DNA from: Halichondria panicea
Lineage: Eukaryota > Porifera > Demospongiae > Suberitida > Halichondriidae
Assembly (NCBI RefSeq): GCF_963675165.1
Contig: NC_087382.1
Coordinates: 6,248,315 to 6,312,314 of the forward strand
Reading direction: 5' to 3'
DNA: 64,000 nt
Shown: one piece after another, positions 22,299-36,900 of the stretch
How the letters are laid out: the number at the start of each line of letters is the position of its first letter
How positions within the stretch are numbered: the stretch's first letter is position 1
Notes under the pieces: model-generated
Seen by the model: only the letters and a program-made list of their open reading frames with translations
The model's database searches: none
Told to the model about the DNA's origin: nothing
Translations under genes and position numbers: made by a program

Positions 22299-23430
22299 AA
22301 ATCGCAAACCCACGTGGAATAGAGAGGAGAGCCTGTTAAAAAGATCAATCCAGGTAAACTGTTTCTTCCCAATGGATGCTGACTTAGACATGGACGTACA
22401 TCGAGGACACAGTGTTTCTCCCAGAAGACAAGACGCAAGCAATGGTAAGCTGTTGTGTACTAGATCCTCCACATACTCTAGTCTAAGTGTGTTGGTGGTC
22501 ACGAGAGCAATGACCAGCGTTCAACACCCACGCATTAGTTGCTTTACATGCAGTATAGTACAGTTGAAGTAGTGTGGTCAAGTATATTGACCACCAGTTG
22601 TTGCCTGCTAAAGCTCCAGCAAGCTGGATGCTGTTTCTTGTGTTGTATGATATACAGAGCTAAAGTTAAAGTTAAGAGTGTCTTGTTAGAGTGTCTTGTT
22701 TGCAGAACTGCTTTGTTTGCAGAATTGCTATCAACTTGAGGTATGAGAACTGTTGTAATTGTCACTGTTTACAGTTTATGTTAATACTGAGCTGAAATCA
22801 AGCATAGAGAGAAGCTGTTTGTATCTAGGTGCTTCTCACTATTTATGCAACATGTTACTATGAAGTAAAAAGCAGTGCCATAACTTGCTGCAATGTCATA
22901 AATTGTTAACATTGTGCACGCACCATAATGATATCCTTAGAAATTAAAATTGGATGCAGCATGACGTTGTTATTAATTTTAGTTAACCTAGTATAATGTA
23001 AAAAATTGTGCAGTATGCAATGCATGACATAATGGCTTAAATACATTTTTATGTATACAGCAGTGGGTTGGGGTGCCACTTTAATCCAGTGGTGAGGTGT
23101 TTGAGGTGGTAACATTAGGAGGTCTTTGCACAGTGTGGGGCAGATGTTCCCAGCTGAGATTAACTCTGTGTGTTCTTGCATGTGGTTGCACTGTAAGAGT
23201 TATTGTTAGTTGAGAATGCACACAGAAGCCTAGCTGATGATGAGCGTCAATGTACTGGTGCATGTGCAGTACCTGCATGTATGCAGTGTTGCATGTATAT
23301 GCATTCTAATTATTATTGCAGTACGTTAGTAGAAAAACAGTTAGTAGAAAAACAGTGAACAGTCGATCGTCTTCTGTGTCAGTTGTCGCTATAACAAAGA
23401 CTTGTTTCATTTATGCAGTGACTGTGCACA
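22299..23430. other. Spacer between divergent ADAT2 and collagen genes
   Basis: This holds the 5' flanks of both genes. A 17-base direct repeat (TTAGTAGAAAAACAG) occurs twice at about 23326-23357, roughly 80 bases upstream of the collagen ATG. I recognise no further gene or element. Confidence 0.5.
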
Positions 23431-24964
23431 ATGCCAGGAGTGAGGGAATCCCTGCTCATGATGGCCATTATGGCTTCAAGTTTGTGTCCAGCAATCGCAA
23501 GCATTCCAGTCACCAGTAAGTAAAAAGAAACGTATGAGGTATATATAAGTCCAATGTTCAGTCAATTTCTGTCTAAGTAACTCGACCATGCATGCACCCT
23601 TCCATTCACGACAAAACTTGATGTTCTATGCACGTATAAAGGTAATGTACGTGTACATGTATCAATTGGCCTGTTATAAGTGATACAAGCATGGCTTACT
23701 ATGATAGATTATGTTTTTGTGATGAATCATAACTGACCACGGAGCATATGGCGGTGTAATAAAATATCGTTGGCTGTGAAGTGGGTGCTTGTTGATTGGC
23801 TTCTAAGCATTCTCATCATAGAGGTTGAAAGAGATTACCTGTATGTGTTTGCTTGTGCTTCAAGAAGATAACATACTCTGCTGTTACTATAGTAACTGGT
23901 TGGGTGCGTACGGAATTTTTATAATAATTATGAGTAAAATTAATGACGTCGATCCTTACAAACGTAAATCCTTGTTTCTCATCCACAATAATTTTGCTGA
24001 AGCCTATCACTCCCTCCCCTCCCCTCGTAGTTGACTTGCTTGCTGAAGCGGGGCTACGTGATGGCAGTCTGTCTGAAGACGGAGCCTCCCTCTCCCCCGG
24101 CCCCAGTGGAGTCATGGACTCTTTCTCTCTAACCAGACCTCTCTCAGCCGCTACTGACAGCACTCGATGGCAGATACTGGGTGGAGACTCACAGAGCTCA
24201 CTCTCTCTCTTCACTGTGCTTGAGGCATCCGGCTACTCTGGGTCAGTGATCTCGATCGGTGATCAACTCGACGTCTCTTTGAGCACTGTTGTGAGGTAAG
24301 TAGCAATAATATTAGTATTGGAGAGTTTGATTGGTGGTATAAGTATATGTCCTAGCTGTATGTATGGTATTTGATAGCTGTGACAGATTTGGTTGAAATT
24401 CACCTCATTCAGAACGATACCAGACTGTCATCTTAACATTAAATGTCCCATTATAAATAATATTACTCCATTATGACCATTCAGTTTGTTGATTAAATTC
24501 TACTTTAGTTGTCACTTCCTCATAATTATTCCGAATGAGCGTTGATAATTATGCCAGACACACATACACAATTGCTTATCAATTGCAAAATTCATGTTTG
24601 CTTTGCGCCCACTCAGGTTTGGGCTGTCAGTGCAGAATCTTGTCATTCGTTTGCCAGGGATGGTGGAGCCAGTGGGTGTGGTCATCCCTGATTCACCCGG
24701 CTATCGCTCCATTGGTCTGCGACTGGACGGGCAGAGACTAACAGTGCTAGTAAACTGTGAGGTACTGGACAAGATCACTATTCCAGAGGAGCTCTCTAGT
24801 TTGGACGTCAATGGACAAACAGTTACCATATTCAATCAGCCTGTCTCTGTATGTTGATTTAATTATCTAATTGGGTGAGATGATGTCATTGCTGTTAATG
24901 ACTGCAGGTGAACCAGTTGCGTGTTTCCAACAGTCCCTATGTCGCTGTATCTGGATGTAGTGTG
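23431..24964 (+). other. Collagen exons 1-4: signal peptide and thrombospondin-N/LamG-like domain
   Basis: Exons are 23431-23515, 24031-24295, 24617-24848 and 24908-24964. Exon 1 encodes a short hydrophobic leader ([17 protein letters not shown]). Exon 2 opens with IDLLAEAG, the usual start of the thrombospondin-N domain of non-fibrillar collagens. It continues with strand-rich sequence ([26 protein letters not shown]). Exon 3 carries [18 protein letters not shown] and exon 4 ends at SGCSV just before the triple helix. The two cysteines in VNCEV and SGCSV are placed where this domain commonly has its disulphide pair. Confidence 0.8.
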
Positions 24965-27900
24965 GTAGGTTGCAATCAGCTCCATTGTAACAAGCTAAAA
25001 ACTTTACATCATGGGGATTAATGTTTTTTGGGATATTGTATTTATAAGTCTCAATTACTAATGTCTCAATTATAATAGTGAAACTTAAAAACAGCAATAA
25101 ACTTTCTGTGTCACCTCTTTACTCTTAGCTCCCACCTGGTCCATCTGGACCTCCCGGACCACCTGGATCAATTGGCAACAGAGGCAGCAAAGGAGTACCC
25201 GGACTTGATGTGAGTATTGTCATAAAGTTCACTGTGGATATTGTATACAGTGCCTGTAGAAATTGTGGTGATACAGACGGTATAATTATTATAATTATAG
25301 ATCGGATAGTGTGTGTCTTCTAGTAGAGATGATACTGTGCCCATCTAATTATGTGAGATCTCTACTACGTAGCTGTAACTGATATGTTTTCTATACAGGG
25401 CTCTTCTGGTGAGACTGGTCAACCTGGCCCTCCCGGAGATAACGTCACTGTAGTGGTGAGTACAGTGTAGGATATTCAATAGAGTGTCGTGTTCTGAGTC
25501 CTCAAGTGTTTGAGTTAGCAGTCCACTAACTTGATGTTTTGTCTGTTTGTAGGGACCTCCTGGATTGCCTGGCCTGCCTGGCGTCCCCGGACTGAACGGT
25601 ACTCCTGGAGTTATTGTAAGTTCGATTTGGTACTTCTTAATTGATTTGTGGAGTCTGCCTAGATGTTCCATTGGTAGCACTTAAAGTTGTAATAAGTGGC
25701 ATGATTATATGATATAATTATTGTACATTTATACTAATAGCACCAGGTCCTATATGTAGGCCTACTTTTTCAAATGAACTGCCCTAGCCATTATTTCTGA
25801 TTGGCGTGGGGTGGAGCTAATTAATGTGAGTATTGCAGGGACCCTCCGGCAGGAAAGGACTTCCGGGAGATCCTGGAGACAAAGGAGACACTGTGAGTTT
25901 CTTACTAATACATAATTATTATAATTTTGTCTGTTAGCTAATGTGTACGTACTTACAAGATGTTTGTTCGTGCCCACCACTTCATTTGTTTCTAAATCTC
26001 ATCAACACAGGGTAACCCCGGTATGAATGGAACAGTGGGAGAGCCTGGAAGAAAGGGACTTCCTGGAATAAACGTACGTGTACCTACTTGTAACAGTACA
26101 TTATCATGCTTAAAGTGGGACATTTTTAGAGTAGGATCCGAATAAGTATTATTATGGTTAAAGTAATTATGTGTGTGCCGAGTACTTGATAACTTTTGAA
26201 AGTCCTCAACCTGTAAGTTACGTTACAGCACTCCTCCCCACTCCTTTACAGGGTGATACAGGCCCTCCTGGTGAGCCTGGTACAGCTGGTGCTCCTGGAG
26301 ACCTGGGACTCCCTGGCACTAATGTGAGCACAGGGGATGTACTGGAATTGTGTTTTGTGTCTCTATGTGCACATTATATATTCCATCAGTATTTACAAGA
26401 GCTGCTAGAGAATGGTTATATATGTATGCTTATGATTGGGCAGAGAACAGCTGACTTCAATTGTTGGTTACTATTTGTTATCACCTCACAGGGCACTGAT
26501 GGACCTCCTGGTGAGCCTGGATCAATAGGCCCCCCTGGGAGATCTGGAACTCCTGGGAAAATGGTAACTGGAGCTGCTATGAAATAACACAGCACGTCAT
26601 TTATATTGTGACTCTACAATCACTTTTTATTCATTATTAATAATTTTGTGAGTTTAATGTATCTGTATTGACAACACAGGGTGGGGATGGTATTCCTGGT
26701 TCCCCTGGTGATCCTGGAGAGCCCGGAGCAATCGGACCACAAGTATGGCACATCTTACCTTTAACTAACAATTAATTTTGCCACCAAAGTATTTGTAATT
26801 AACATTAGACGTACATGTACGTACAGTGTATTGATGAACTTTTCAAGATGTACAAAATGTATGCTAAAATTGAGGATATGCACTTCCATTGTAGGGCCCA
26901 GAGGGCCCCTCAGGCAGGAAAGGCCTGCCTGGGTCACCTGGATCACTAGGACCCATTGGACCACAGGTGGGGACCTACATACATGCACATGTATGATACT
27001 TGTAGCTGACTTTCCATTACTTGCACTTCGCACTTTAGTTACCAAAACATGGATCTATGAACTTATCTACATGACAGTACACACATTATTACACTACATC
27101 CTTTTTTAATTATTGGGTTGTTTTTTTTTTACTCAAACTCAAATCATACAATTTTATAAAAATCTAGGGAGAGCCTGGTTCCCCTGGTAACAACGGTACT
27201 GACGGTAATCCTGGACCACCGGGAGGAATTGGTGAGCCGGGACGCAAAGGACTGCCTGGAGATGAGGTACTTAATTAATTGTGTAGCTGTCTTAATTATT
27301 ACAGCACACTCCTACACTGTTCAAGCATATTTTATTCTGTAATGATTATACAAACGCTTAAAATTAACTATGACATACTTAATAGCCAGGCACACAAGGT
27401 CCCAAATGAACAGATTGGTTTCCCTGTGTGGTGCTCAGTATAATGTACAGTGTATGGACCACTTTATTGCTTGGTACATGTACAACTGGTATTATCTCAG
27501 CTCAATTAAAAGGGAACAGCATGGCTTATGTACAAAGTGATACATGACGTATTCATGTATCGGGGAGATGTGACCAACAGTTGCAGCAACAACCAACGAT
27601 GAAGTATCTTCCATCCCTTACACATTGTATTTGCTTATGATGCAGGGTACAGCTGGTGGACCTGGTAGTCCCGGAGACACTGGTCCAATGGGACCGCCCG
27701 GGAGGAAGGGAATACCTGGAAGAGATGTACGTAGTAATAGATAATAATAATAATGGCCTCTCTTCAACACTACATAATTATACATACAATTCTTCGAATA
27801 GGGTCTGCCTGGCTCACCTGGAGAGAATGGAGAAGCTGGAATGAAAGGATTTCCCGGAAACCCGGTAATCAATAGTTATACTAATGCGGCATGGTTCAGA

Positions 27901-30900
27901 TGAAGAAAGCATGCTGGTACGCTCATATTCAAGCTTTACTCTGGGCAATTGCTTTGTATGGATTTGTACAGTTTCCATGCACTGTAGGGTGTTAATTTTA
28001 TGATTAAGATTAATGTCTCATTATATACATGTACGTACTTCTATAGGGTGTGGATGGTCCCCAGGGTCCCCCAGGAACTAATGGTGATCCTGGCACTCCG
28101 GGACGGAAAGGAGGTCCAGTGAGTATTGTGATACAATTGACCATCTCCCTTTGATGATATTTGCTTTCGTCTCTCAATATCTAATTTTTGTGGGACAAAA
28201 GTATTTGTGGTTTTCGTGGTTGAAGCTCTGACCCTAAATATTTTACCTTTTACCCACGAATGAAGCAACCTTGCCTACTTTTAAGCATGCATGCAGCAAC
28301 CAATCCACAAAGTGACTTAATATTGCTCAACCGCATGCAGCAACCAATCCACAAAGTGACTTAATATTGCTCAACCACGAATGTTTTGCCCCCCCTGAAA
28401 ATTACCCGGTATACATAGTACATGTAGCCGTAGCTAGTGCAGGAATTTTAAGATTAAGCTTCTTAGTACAGTACTACTACAGCCTTAACAGACGCTGTGT
28501 TTTCATGCACACTGTATGAAACATCAGTTTTCTGACCCGATGTATAATTATGTGCTCTGTGCAGGGTGATCCGGGGCCCGTTGGTCCACTGGGATTGCCA
28601 GGTAGGGATGGATCACCAGGAAGAAACGGAACAGATGGAAGACAGGTACATGTAGATACAATGATAAGCATGGCGATAATCGTACGTAAATTGCATTTTA
28701 AGTCGTACGCAAGGCCAATAATAATTATTTATTTTGATCTGAACCAGTTATTGTTGCACTTGCTGACTCGTTGTTGTAAGTTACGTACCTTTTATGATTC
28801 TTCTTTGGTATACGTACATGTATATGTATATAGGGTGAGATAGGACTTCCTGGTTTGATGGGACTACCCGGTGTCAATGGCACCCCTGGAGCTAATGTGA
28901 GTTACGTTAAATGCCTTTCATAATCAGTAGCCCGGTAACTGTGCTAACTGTACTCAATATACATAGGTTTCTTACATATAATATTGTTCAAGCATCGCAA
29001 TGAGCACTGTTGTCACATGTCTACCCACTTAACGAACCGTGCAGGGTCCGCCAGGCCAGTTAGGACGTCCCGGCCGTAAGGGAATTCCTGGAAGTAATGG
29101 AGAACCTGGAATAAAGGTGTAGTACTTTAAACTTACCTAAAGTTGTAACTGATTACTCGTTGTGTGTGCTACGTATGTAATTTGGAATAATTATGAATCA
29201 AAATGTAGGGATTACCTGGTTTACCTGGACCACAAGGTATAAAAGGCCCACCTGGTAGGAAGGGATTTCCTGGATTAGACGTGAGTATATATAATACTGC
29301 ATTTATAAATCTCAGTGTCATATATACTGTATATTCCATCACCAGGGACAAAACGGTCTTCCTGGTCTACCTGGAGCTGACGGGTTTCCTGGATCCACTG
29401 GTCGACCTGGAAAGACGGTGTGTTGTTAGTGGATATATAATACTGCATTTAAATATTCTGATCTTGTGTTTTTTTCTAAGCACTCAAATCCTGTGTATAA
29501 CTATACAAGCATGACATTTCTGTTCATACATTTATGTAGGGAATTACGCACAACACATGTACGTTCATGGATATATAAATGATGTATGCACAATACTACT
29601 AGTTACATGAGCCTGCATGTTGTACGTGTTTCACACAATATTTTCCTCTCATCATACCAATGTATAGGGACTTCCCGGGCCTGTTGGACCTATGGGTCCA
29701 CCTGGTGAGTCCGGTCGCAAAGGATCTCCTGGTGACGATGTAAGTGGCTCGATTGTTGTACTGCTTTATAGTCTCACTTGTTCTATCGCATTACCATCCA
29801 TGCAGGGATTGCCTGGAACTCAAGGAGAGCCTGGAGTACCTGGAACACCAGGGTCAAAAGGATTGCCAGGATTGACGGTGAGTAAATTGGTATTTAATGA
29901 TTGTTTGTTCCGCTCATGTACACAGCTCTATGAATGTTTTGTGTTATTTAAGAAAGTAAGCAAAGAGAAAAGAGCCATGCTTGGCGGTACTAACACTCAA
30001 AGCGACGTTAGAAATACACAACAAGATGGCTAAGCTTCCATGGGTCCATGGGCGTGGTTCAGATACATTTTATCCAAGAAAAGCTTGCAACTCCAGTAAG
30101 GGACGTCGAATGGTCAACCCTTGGACCAAGGAAGCTCTTGAGCATCTGTAGGAGTCGACATGTTGCTCAACTATCTCTTTGATGGCTGCAAAATCTGGCA
30201 TAGTCTTGTTCTTTTTTGCAGTCTGCATCGTAGATTGAATTGTTGCTAGGGGGAGGTCCTTTTATAGTGCTGTGGTATAAGTCAGATATGCCACACCTAC
30301 TCGGAGGATATGCACTCCATATCTTCCTCTTAGGTGTGGTATATCCTATACTTAGCATGCATTTATTCATTTTGTATGTCGAATAATTTCCTGTACTGCA
30401 CAGGGTATTGCTGGTCCTCCTGGAACCAATGGTGACCCTGGAGTGCCTGGGATGTCTGGACGACCGGGGAAGATGGTGAGCACATGGCAGACTGTAATAC
30501 TCATTGAACACTATCAAAAGGCCTCTGAAATGCATGCTAAAAGTTATACCACTACTTTACTGTATTCCCCAATAGTTAGTACTTTAAGGTGACATGTTTT
30601 CGAGGGTATTAATTTCTGCTATTTCTGCGAATGAGAGTAAATCGCAAAAAATTTTACACATAATCAACGAGCAGAATTTATTAAAATGTGTTAAGACTCA
30701 AAACTCCTGCTATTCACTGTCAGCATTTGCATGATTCACTGTCAGCATTCGCATGATTCACTGTCAGCATTCGCATGCATGCATGTTGCTAACAATTCAT
30801 TCCTTGTACTTTCAATGAGATTCACAGGATACATGTTCTTGTTTTTTCCAATAGGGTATAGCTGGAGTGCCGGGTGAGAAGGGAGGAACTGGACGGAAAG

Positions 30901-33900
30901 GTGTTCCAGGACTGACAGTGAGTTAACCGTTTATTGGATTCCTATAGCTATATTTCAGGGAATGTTGCCATGGTTGTAGGGAGAGCCAGGCGCTCCAGGT
31001 GAAAGGGGGGAGCAAGGAGTGTCAGGAGACCCGGGAGAAGCAGGACCTGAGGTACGTATGTTAGTGTCATTCTACATATACATTCGAATTCAAATGTTAA
31101 GGCGAATGTACATGCATATACATACAACTACTTGCTGTGCATGTTACTGATGATTACGGGAAAAAAAACAAGTTATCATGTGTTAGCCGGAATGGTGCTT
31201 TTAACTTATAGGGGCCCGCCGGACCACCTGGTGAACAAGGTTCTACTGGTAGGAAGGGACCCCCCGGATTAACGGTAGGTACCCAGATGATACAGACAGC
31301 TAGTGGACGCCATCTTTGTTCCTCTGTAGGGTCCTGTTGGACCAGCTGGTCCCAGTGGAGATCCAGGGTTGTCTGGGGAACCTGGACTGCCTGGAGCAAA
31401 TGTATGACCATGCAGTCAGTTCATGCAGTATAGACTGTTTATGATGCATCGTGTATCTGCTGTTTTTAGTGTGTGTGTATGTGTGTATGTATTTACTTGC
31501 CTGACGTGGAATAGGTTGCGTGTACATGGCATTGTACTTATACAGTAATAAATATGTTTGCAATCGTGTCTCTCTACAGGGCACAGCTGGAGCTGATGGG
31601 TTGCCTGGACCACCAGGTAATGATGGGATACCAGGAGCTCAAGGGAGGCCTGGAAAAAATGTGAGTCATCTTAATTATCATTTTGTTAATTACTGATTTA
31701 GTCGTTTTCATCCTACATGTACGTAGTTAATTTTATGACTATAATTGTTTTAGTTGTTTGAAAAAGGATTTGTGTTTGTTGTTGTACGTGCAGGGTTTGA
31801 ATGGTCAGCCTGGACTGAATGGAACGTCAGGAGAAGCTGGAGAGCCTGGAAGTCGGGGCGTTCCCGGGAAACTAGTAAGGAAGTGTACTATATGATAACG
31901 ATTAATCGCATTAGCAGCTCTTTTTATATAAACTCTAACCTGCATCTGTAAAGCGTACTTCCTATATACCGTACACACGTATATATAGCAACAAGGGTTA
32001 ATTGGGCTTAGCGCAACCACAGCCACAGGGAGATTCAGGGTCCATTTGGGTATTTTTTCATCGCGCATTTATTGGTGTAAATAACAATCACATCTGAGCA
32101 GAAGATTATAGTCTTGTCTTGTTGCACAATATTTATGAATATGAATTTGTGTATCTAAGTGGCAGTACGCATATGTAAGATTTAATCAATGTTACACGTA
32201 TACGCACACAGGGCATGCCAGGACTGCCGGGTGAGAATGGAACTAATGGACCTTCAGGAGCACGTGGAACACCTGGGAAAATGGTGGGATATCTATAATG
32301 ACATACCTGCAGTGTAGTAGCACATTCACTCCAGCATGCATGTTACATGCAAGCATGCAATAATTATGGTTGGCATCTTTCATCTTTCTGAGCTTTATTA
32401 TTACAGGGCCTGGAAGGTCCAAAGGGCGAAATTGGACGAAGTGGTTTGACCGGAAGAACAGGAAAGCCAGTACGTTCATCAATGATAGAATAGCCCACTT
32501 TTAGCTATAAGTTATATACTATGGTTCTAGGGATTTATGGCAGTGAACCCACCAAGCACGAGGGTGAGGTAAGGTTTACGTTGCCATAAATCCCTAGCCA
32601 TGTCCATATTACTCTGTAAAAGCTTGCTGTTAACAGTTGATTCGTACAGGGGTTGAGAGGTTCACTTGGCGAGAAGGGAATGACAGGAGTGCAGGGTCCA
32701 GGTGGCGGTGATGGTCAGCCGGGGGTACCTGGTGAACCGGGCCTACCGGGGGAAGAGGGGAGGACTGGGAAACCAGTAAGAACTACTTACACAGCTTTAA
32801 TAACACCTTGCAACTTGCAATTTATACAACCTGTTTGCAATTCCAGATTCAGTTGCTTTTTGATACTGACACGTTACAAACAAAGCCATACACATACGTA
32901 CTCACTGTCGTCTATGAGTAACTCTGAACTTTATAGAATTCAGTCGATCAAACTATCCCATTCAGGGTCAAACTGGTCCCAGGGGAGGAAAGGGCGTGCC
33001 TGGTTTGAGAGGACAACCTGGAGGAATGGTGAGGACGACCTCAGGCATAATTACTCGTCACTGTACAGTGACTTCAATATAAATTGTTTGTCCACTTTTA
33101 CTGCATAACTTTCCACTGCGTATACGTTCGTCCTTTTAGGGAGAACCGGGGCTGAATGGTACAGACGGTGTGAGGGGTGAACCAGGGAGGTCTGGACTCC
33201 CTGGAAAGATGGTACAGCTCTCACATTATACTAATGTGCTCTAGCTTTGTTTGTGTTTACCATGTGTACTTGTTGTAGGGCCGTTCTGGTCTTGATGGCA
33301 ACCCAGGTGACTCTGGACGACCTGGAAGTCGTGGGCTCCCAGGGAAAACGGTGGGTGTTCATGAGTGCGTGTTAATGTCTGTTGAGTATATGTGGCCACT
33401 CAAACTGTCTCCTGATATATACTGTAAAGCTGTTTTTCTATCTTCTCTAGGGTCCGAATGGAGCTCCAGGAGAGACTGGTAGGGAAGGAAGAACCGGGAA
33501 ACCAGGACTGCCAGTGAGTGTGCATAGATACATGTATATGTGTGTGTGTCTTTGTATTCAATGGGTATAGACGATAATCCGTGAACGTATTATTATACAG
33601 CTATCATTTCATTCAACTATGGTTTAAATGTCCTGTGTATACACGTACAGGGTGCTCCTGGTATGAGTGGTGAAGAGGGCATGCCTGGCAGGGCAGGCTC
33701 AAGAGGAATACCTGGAAAAATGGTACACAACCTTGTACAGAAAATGCATACATTGTCTGTTTACAGTGTATAGGTGCTTTCTTTAGAATAGTAGCTCAGT
33801 TATCGTACATGGTGTATGCAATAATAATATTGTATTATTGTATATTAATTCTCATTGCAGGGTTTACCCGGAGATCAAGGCCCTGTTGGTCCACAGGTCA

Positions 33901-36900
33901 GTCGCATATGACTGCATGATTATGATTAAGTCGAGACCTCAGTAGTGTTACAATGCCTTAGGTATACAATATGTTGTACGTCTTTTGTTGGTAGAAGAAT
34001 TAACCCATGTGTACGTACGTATACTGCAGGGTATGATAGGCACTCAAGGCACACCAGGAGGTCCAGGGAGACCGGGGCAGAGAGGAATTCCTGGAAAAAT
34101 GGTGAGGTTCAACTATTGATCAGCCCAAAATGAATGATTCATAATGAAAACGCTTGACATGGCTGTATCCAAGCTAGTTTCAGGTTATTGGCTGTTCAAT
34201 GCAACCATAGTTAATTTAATAGTCAGAAACAACGTACCATGATTTATGAGTATAATAATGTTACATGTTTACAAGGAGAGCTAGTCAAAATTGGCTTTAT
34301 ATTATAATTATCCACAGGGTCCAATTGGTCCCGTTGGTCCCTCTGGCGAGCCAGGATCCACTGGTGACAAAGTAAGATGAAATAATTGTTGATAGTTGCC
34401 TATTATGACCTTTGTTGTTTTCCTCCACCTATAGGGAATGAAAGGCGATCTGGTGAGTCTATGCTGCAGTACAACCTATAGTTATGCATTATAATTCTAC
34501 TTGTAATACTAGAGAGATTATTCCGGGAATTCTTATGGCTTATGGCATAATAATTATACATTCATGCATGTATAATGTAGTTGAGCTATACATATTATCG
34601 GTGGCCTCACTAACAGTCAAGTTGTGTGTACATGTACCAACTATGTGCACAATAGAGTTCTAATTGATACACTGCACAGGGTGAGATTGGTAGAGCAGGA
34701 AGCAGAGGGATCCCTGGAAAAATGGGGCCAGCTGGCATTGATGGAACTCCCGGGGAACCAGGGGACAGGGGGGAGGATGGACAAGACGGACGCAATGGAG
34801 CACGAGGTATGTGTGTGTGTTATGTAGATCCAAGTGCATGTACACGTATGATATAAGTGAATCTTTGTCACAAGGTTCACTGCAATATACATGCATACTA
34901 TCTCGTCCTCTCATGCGCTGTATTTAACTTGTTCCGCACCAGCAATTACGTACACGCATGCATTTATTTACATCGTACAACTACGAGTGATGCAAGCTGC
35001 GCTGTACTGTGCTAATGCCTCTCGCCATTTTTTTGTTTCGCTCAAAAAGTATTAGGTATTAGAGTGTTAGAAGAGGTATGTATTGGACTAAGTTTGCTTT
35101 GTATATAATGTTGTTATTATTGTTGTTGAAAATGAACCAGCATGGCTAGCTCGAGAAAGTTTTTGCGGGCAGCCGATGCTATAAAAGAGTCTGAAGACTG
35201 CAACAGCCTTCACTGTGAGTAAAACTCGAGAAAGAAGCTTTAGTTTGCAAATCAACAAATCAAGAGAACGTGGCTAGAAGTTCGTCGCATTGCAACCGTT
35301 GAGCAGTTGCATCTAGAACAGACATAGTCAGCGTATCCCTCATGCGGCTACGCCTTGAGGCATAATAATTATCGAGGTTTGTTAATAGGTGATAATGGTG
35401 ATAGAATGCGTCTCAAAGTTAAACTAATAAATTAAAGTGACAGGCTCTGGGAAAACAGACCAATTGGCGCAAGCTATAATTTTTGCGATCTATATACCAG
35501 ATGATAGAGCAAAGAATTGCCTACGCAATGATATGCTTAGTTTGCACATACCTCGTTCCATGCCTGAGTTATGCGCGTTGGAAACTCGGAAGTTGTAAAA
35601 CAGCAGTATTGAGAAACGCCCACTCAAAGATTGCTAAATTAGGAAAAGTAAGGTAATGGTGGCTGCTTAGACAAAGCGCTTTGGTGGAAAGAGTTGGATT
35701 CAGAGCATCAGATTTTACAAAGAGGTAGTAGAAAGACTGTAGATAACTATAAGCCAAGAAAAAATATATATGAGATTATACACTGTAGTCTATAAACTGG
35801 CTATTGCTCAATACCAATACCCACTCCAATTGGTCTGTTTTCTCAGAGCCTGTCACCTATAGGCTTCTGTTATTTATGTCATCCTGAAGGTCTCACAGTG
35901 ACAATTGAATCTTCACATGTAGTAAAGTATGCATGTAGTTAACACGTACATGTTATTCATCCACCAATCACCACATCCACCCATTAATTTTGAAAGGTCT
36001 ATAGAAGTAGAATTCTCACTTCAGTAAAAACTGAACTGAATGAAAAAAAAAAACAAGAATGAAATATATCATTGTTGCTCTAACTCTTCTGGTCGCCATG
36101 GTTCTCTTAATTGAGGGCAAACCTCAAACAATGAAATCGGAGGAAGGTGAATCTGCTTTTACACGAAGCAAGCGATCAGATAATGACGAAAAGAGTGCAG
36201 CTGAGAGCACCGAACCAGGAAAATCTTCACCATCGCAGAGTACGGCTGACAACAGTGTTTTGGGGAGTAACTCGTCTTCGCTATCAGCAAACGAAGAAAA
36301 TACAGCTGACAACACTACTTCAGAGAGTGACAAGTCTTCGCTATCAGCGAACAAAGATAGTAGAGCTGACAACACTGTTTCGGGGAGTAACTCGTCTTCG
36401 CTATCAGCAAACGAAGAAAATACAGCTGACAACACTGCTTCAGAGAGTGACAAGTCTTCGCTATCAGCGAACGAAGATAGTAGAGCTGACAACACTGCTT
36501 CAGAGAGTGACTCGTCTTCGCTATCAGTAAACGAAGAAAATACAGCTGACAACACTATTTCGGGGAGTAACTCATCTTCGCTATCAGCGAACGAAGAGAA
36601 TACAGCTGACAGCACTATTTCAGAGAGTGACAAGTCTTTGCTATCAGCGAACGAAGATAGAGCTGACAACACTGCTTCAGAGAGTGACAAGTCTTCGCTA
36701 TCAGCGAGTGAAGAGAGTACAGCTGACAACACTGCTTCGGGGAGTTACTCGTCATCACTATCAGCGAGTGAAGAGAGTACAGCTGACAACACTGCTTCAG
36801 AGAGTGACAAATCTTCGCTATCAGCGAACGAAGAGAGTACAGCTGACAATACTGCTTCAGAGAGTGACAAATCTTCGCTATCAGCGAGTGAAGAGAGTAC

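Larger units (their letters stand above)
25129..34806 (+). other. Collagen exons 5-44: Gly-X-Y region, 5' part
   Basis: Exons: 25129-25209, 25399-25455, 25553-25615, 25839-25892, 26011-26073, 26252-26323, 26492-26563, 26680-26742, 26895-26966, 27168-27266, 27646-27726, 27802-27864, 28047-28118, 28565-28645, 28834-28896, 29045-29116, 29209-29280, 29346-29417, 29668-29739, 29806-29877, 30404-30475, 30855-30917, 30980-31051, 31212-31274, 31330-31401, 31580-31660, 31794-31874, 32212-32283, 32407-32469, 32650-32775, 32966-33028, 33140-33211, 33279-33350, 33451-33513, 33651-33722, 33861-33896, 34030-34101, 34318-34371, 34435-34452, 34680-34806. Nearly all start with a whole Gly codon, end in phase 0 and are multiples of 9 bases, most often 72 or 63. 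Exon 43 is only 18 bases. Many exons end in a motif like R-K-G-x-P-G-K-M. Confidence 0.88.

Noticed and set aside
22299-22502. N-terminal extension of ADAT2 by 68 codons
   Set aside because: The frame is open, but the extension lacks family similarity and the downstream ATG matches the usual length. It could still be leader sequence.
23816-24214. Minus-strand 132-codon ORF over collagen exon 2
   Set aside because: Shadow of the thrombospondin-N exon; no features of its own.
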